From Pseudogymnoascus destructans (taxonomy: Eukaryota > Ascomycota > Leotiomycetes > Thelebolales > Thelebolaceae): a DNA stretch of 64,000 bases. The notes beneath the pieces were generated by a model. That model was given only the letters and a program-made list of their open reading frames with translations, was not told the DNA's origin and made no database searches. Below, one piece after another: positions 62,414-64,000 of this stretch (positions are counted from its first letter, which is position 1; each line of letters begins with the position of its first letter). The DNA is taken from positions 1,178,001 through 1,242,000 of the forward strand of contig NW_020167526.1 of assembly GCF_001641265.1 (NCBI RefSeq), given 5' to 3'. The position numbers and the translations under genes are program-made.

Positions 62414-63359
62414 TCACCGACTCACAGAGACTCTCCTCCAGAAGTTCGCGCGTGGGTTAAACCTCGCCGGCTTCCCCTTTCCACCCGTCTTCTTAACATC
62501 GTCCTCCATAATACTCTCAATCTCCCTCTGCACATCCGCAAACGTATCAAACCCAATATACGGAATCTTGTGCTCAACACAGTACTCCTCGAGCCTCAAC
62601 CCCTTGCGCGCAAACAGCACGTCCGCCTCGCGCGCGGCTGGCAGATCAGACACGCCGTCGCCAATGAAGACGATCAGCGGTAGCTCATCGGTAGACGCAG
62701 CCGTCTCGGCAGACTCGCGGTACTCGGTGATAGAGCGCGCCTTATCATGCCCCAGCTCCGTGTCGTGGCGCCAGATAGGCTTCCACTGTGACCCATCCGG
62801 CGCGATGTCCGCATCATTAGCCACGATCTTAATATGAGACGACTCCTCCTCTCCGAGGAACTTATCGAGGACCGCGCGGAGAACCGGCTTGAGGCCCGCG
62901 GAGATGACATAGAAGGGGATGCTGTTGGCGAGGCAGTACTTGTGGAATTCGCGGAAGTCGGGGTCCATCTCGAGCTTCTCCTCCATGACCTCGAAGCCGT
63001 CCTCGAAGGGCACGTTGAGGGAGCTCCACATCTCCTCGGAGACGTCGCGGAAGGAGCGCTCGCCGGATTTTATTTGCTCGTCGAGGATGGCGCGCTGTTC
63101 GCTGCCGCAGCCGTGGCTGTCGAAGAGGATGTGCCCGGTGTCTTGCATGAATATCGTGCCGTCGAAGTCTGGGGATCTGTTAGCTGCCATACGCATCGCA
63201 CCCGCTACGCACATGGGGGCAAATCATACCTGAGAAGCAGATCACCTTCCGCTTGTTGCTGGCCGCTTCCGTTTGTGTAGTTTCATAGCTCGTTCTCGCA
63301 GAGGGGTCCTCGTTCTCGCCCTCAATCGGTGGCGTCAGAGCAGCCGGCATCGTGTGCAT
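62414..63359 (-). CDS. HAD-superfamily phosphatase, Pyp1/MtnX-like, 294 aa
   Basis: Two exons on the minus strand: 63359-63230 and 63168-62414. A 61-bp intron (GTATGA…CAG) splits the codon for the nucleophile Asp of DFDGT. HAD motif I DFDGTI (residue 44) supplies the nucleophile and acid/base Asp. Motif II is the Ser in VISAG, motif III Lys in GHDKAR (about 186), motif IV GDGVSDLPAAREAD (about 213). Length and motifs match a fungal group that includes yeast YNL010W and is related to bacterial MtnX-type phosphatases. Substrate is not certain; a small phosphorylated metabolite is likely. An ATG nine bases further in (63350) is an alternative start. Confidence 0.88.
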
Positions 63360-64000
63360 TGGCGGGGTATAATATGGACTCTGCTGTTAAATCTGTCTAA
63401 TCTCTCTTGTATATATCCTTCCTTGTCAACAAACAGTTGCTGTTAGCAGAAAGGCTTTCAAAATCTTTTTGGTTTAGTGGTGCAGTTGAGGGGGGGTTGT
63501 CGTGGCTCCCCCTAGGTTATATCATACAGTAGACCATTAGATATCCTCTCGTCACTGCCCTCCAAAGGCCATTTTTCAGGCACACAACGCCTGGATTCGG
63601 AGCATCATTGGCCCACAATGAGAGGGTTCCAGCCGGATACCGTTAGTGGGTCTAGAATGATACCCACTGTCTCCACGATGATAACGAGGATGGGCTTCGG
63701 TCATGGAGAGGCGGTAAGCTGCATTGCATGTCCATGTGAGTACTCTGGCCTTGCATCGTCGTGGCTTTCTGCGGCTATGACGGCAAAGGGTCAGGAAACA
63801 TGGGAGGACTGATGAGGTATAACGGCCCGGAGATATCGTGAGCTCACACAGGCGGCACGGGGTCGGACGGACGATTAATCAAATCCAACGGGAAGCACAC
63901 GATTCGGACCAGAGCGATCTTCTAGGCCAGTTGTGGTGCACAGCCGCATGCTCTGATATGGCAAGGTAGCTTTTGCATTGGCATTCAATAGAAATGCATG
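63360..64000. other. Upstream flank of the HAD gene
   Basis: About 640 bp, presumably the promoter. No gene or repeat recognised. Confidence 0.3.

Overview
The window looks like nuclear DNA of a filamentous ascomycete (Pezizomycotina). Host genes have short GT-AG introns (52-84 bp where I could place both ends). They encode fungal-type proteins: a type IVb GATA factor of the NsdD class, a C2-domain phosphatidylserine decarboxylase of the PSD2 type, glutamate-cysteine ligase, a HAD phosphatase and a caspase-like/C2H2 fusion. The transposable elements are typical of such genomes: Ty3/Gypsy chromoviruses, Fot1/pogo, hAT and a Tad1-like LINE. I cannot name the species.

Layout. (1) 94-22764 is a nest of mobile elements inside one torn-apart Fot1-like transposon. 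Its left terminal repeat is at 94 and its right one ends at 22764, both next to TA. Inside are a 378-bp solo LTR, an old Gypsy relic split by an intact Gypsy element (Gypsy-1, 2707-9437), hAT fragments, solo LTRs, and a second near-complete Gypsy element (Gypsy-2, 13579-20576) sitting inside an LTR of the Gypsy-1 family. (2) 22765-39870 is host sequence: a caspase-like/C2H2 gene (+), a 1.4-kb array of GCGCAAA hairpins, glutamate-cysteine ligase (-), a long pyrimidine tract, an NsdD-type GATA gene (-), then about 5 kb with only minisatellites. (3) 39872-48930 is an old LINE, split by an LTR that was itself hit by a hAT element (8-bp target duplication). The hAT carries a passenger gene broken by a solo LTR and a transposase broken by another. 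(4) 49990-56493 holds a pogo relic, a Fot1-like copy with about 130-bp terminal repeats, and a truncated third Gypsy element (Gypsy-3, minus strand). (5) 57280-63359 is host sequence again: PSD2 (-) and a HAD phosphatase (-).

Themes. Perfect target-site duplications date many of the insertions relative to each other. The three Gypsy families share a self-priming signature: about 10 nt just inside the 5' LTR can pair with a stretch about 30-35 nt after the LTR TATA box. Gypsy-2 and Gypsy-3 share an A AAA AAC slippery heptamer directly before the gag stop, with pol in the -1 frame. Gypsy-2 also carries an antisense gene for a protein with a Zn2Cys6-like cysteine pattern and a coiled coil; this is the most novel candidate in the window. 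Gypsy-1 looks intact and recently active, because its two LTRs appear identical and its Gag-Pol frame is unbroken.

No rRNA, tRNA or CRISPR features were recognised.
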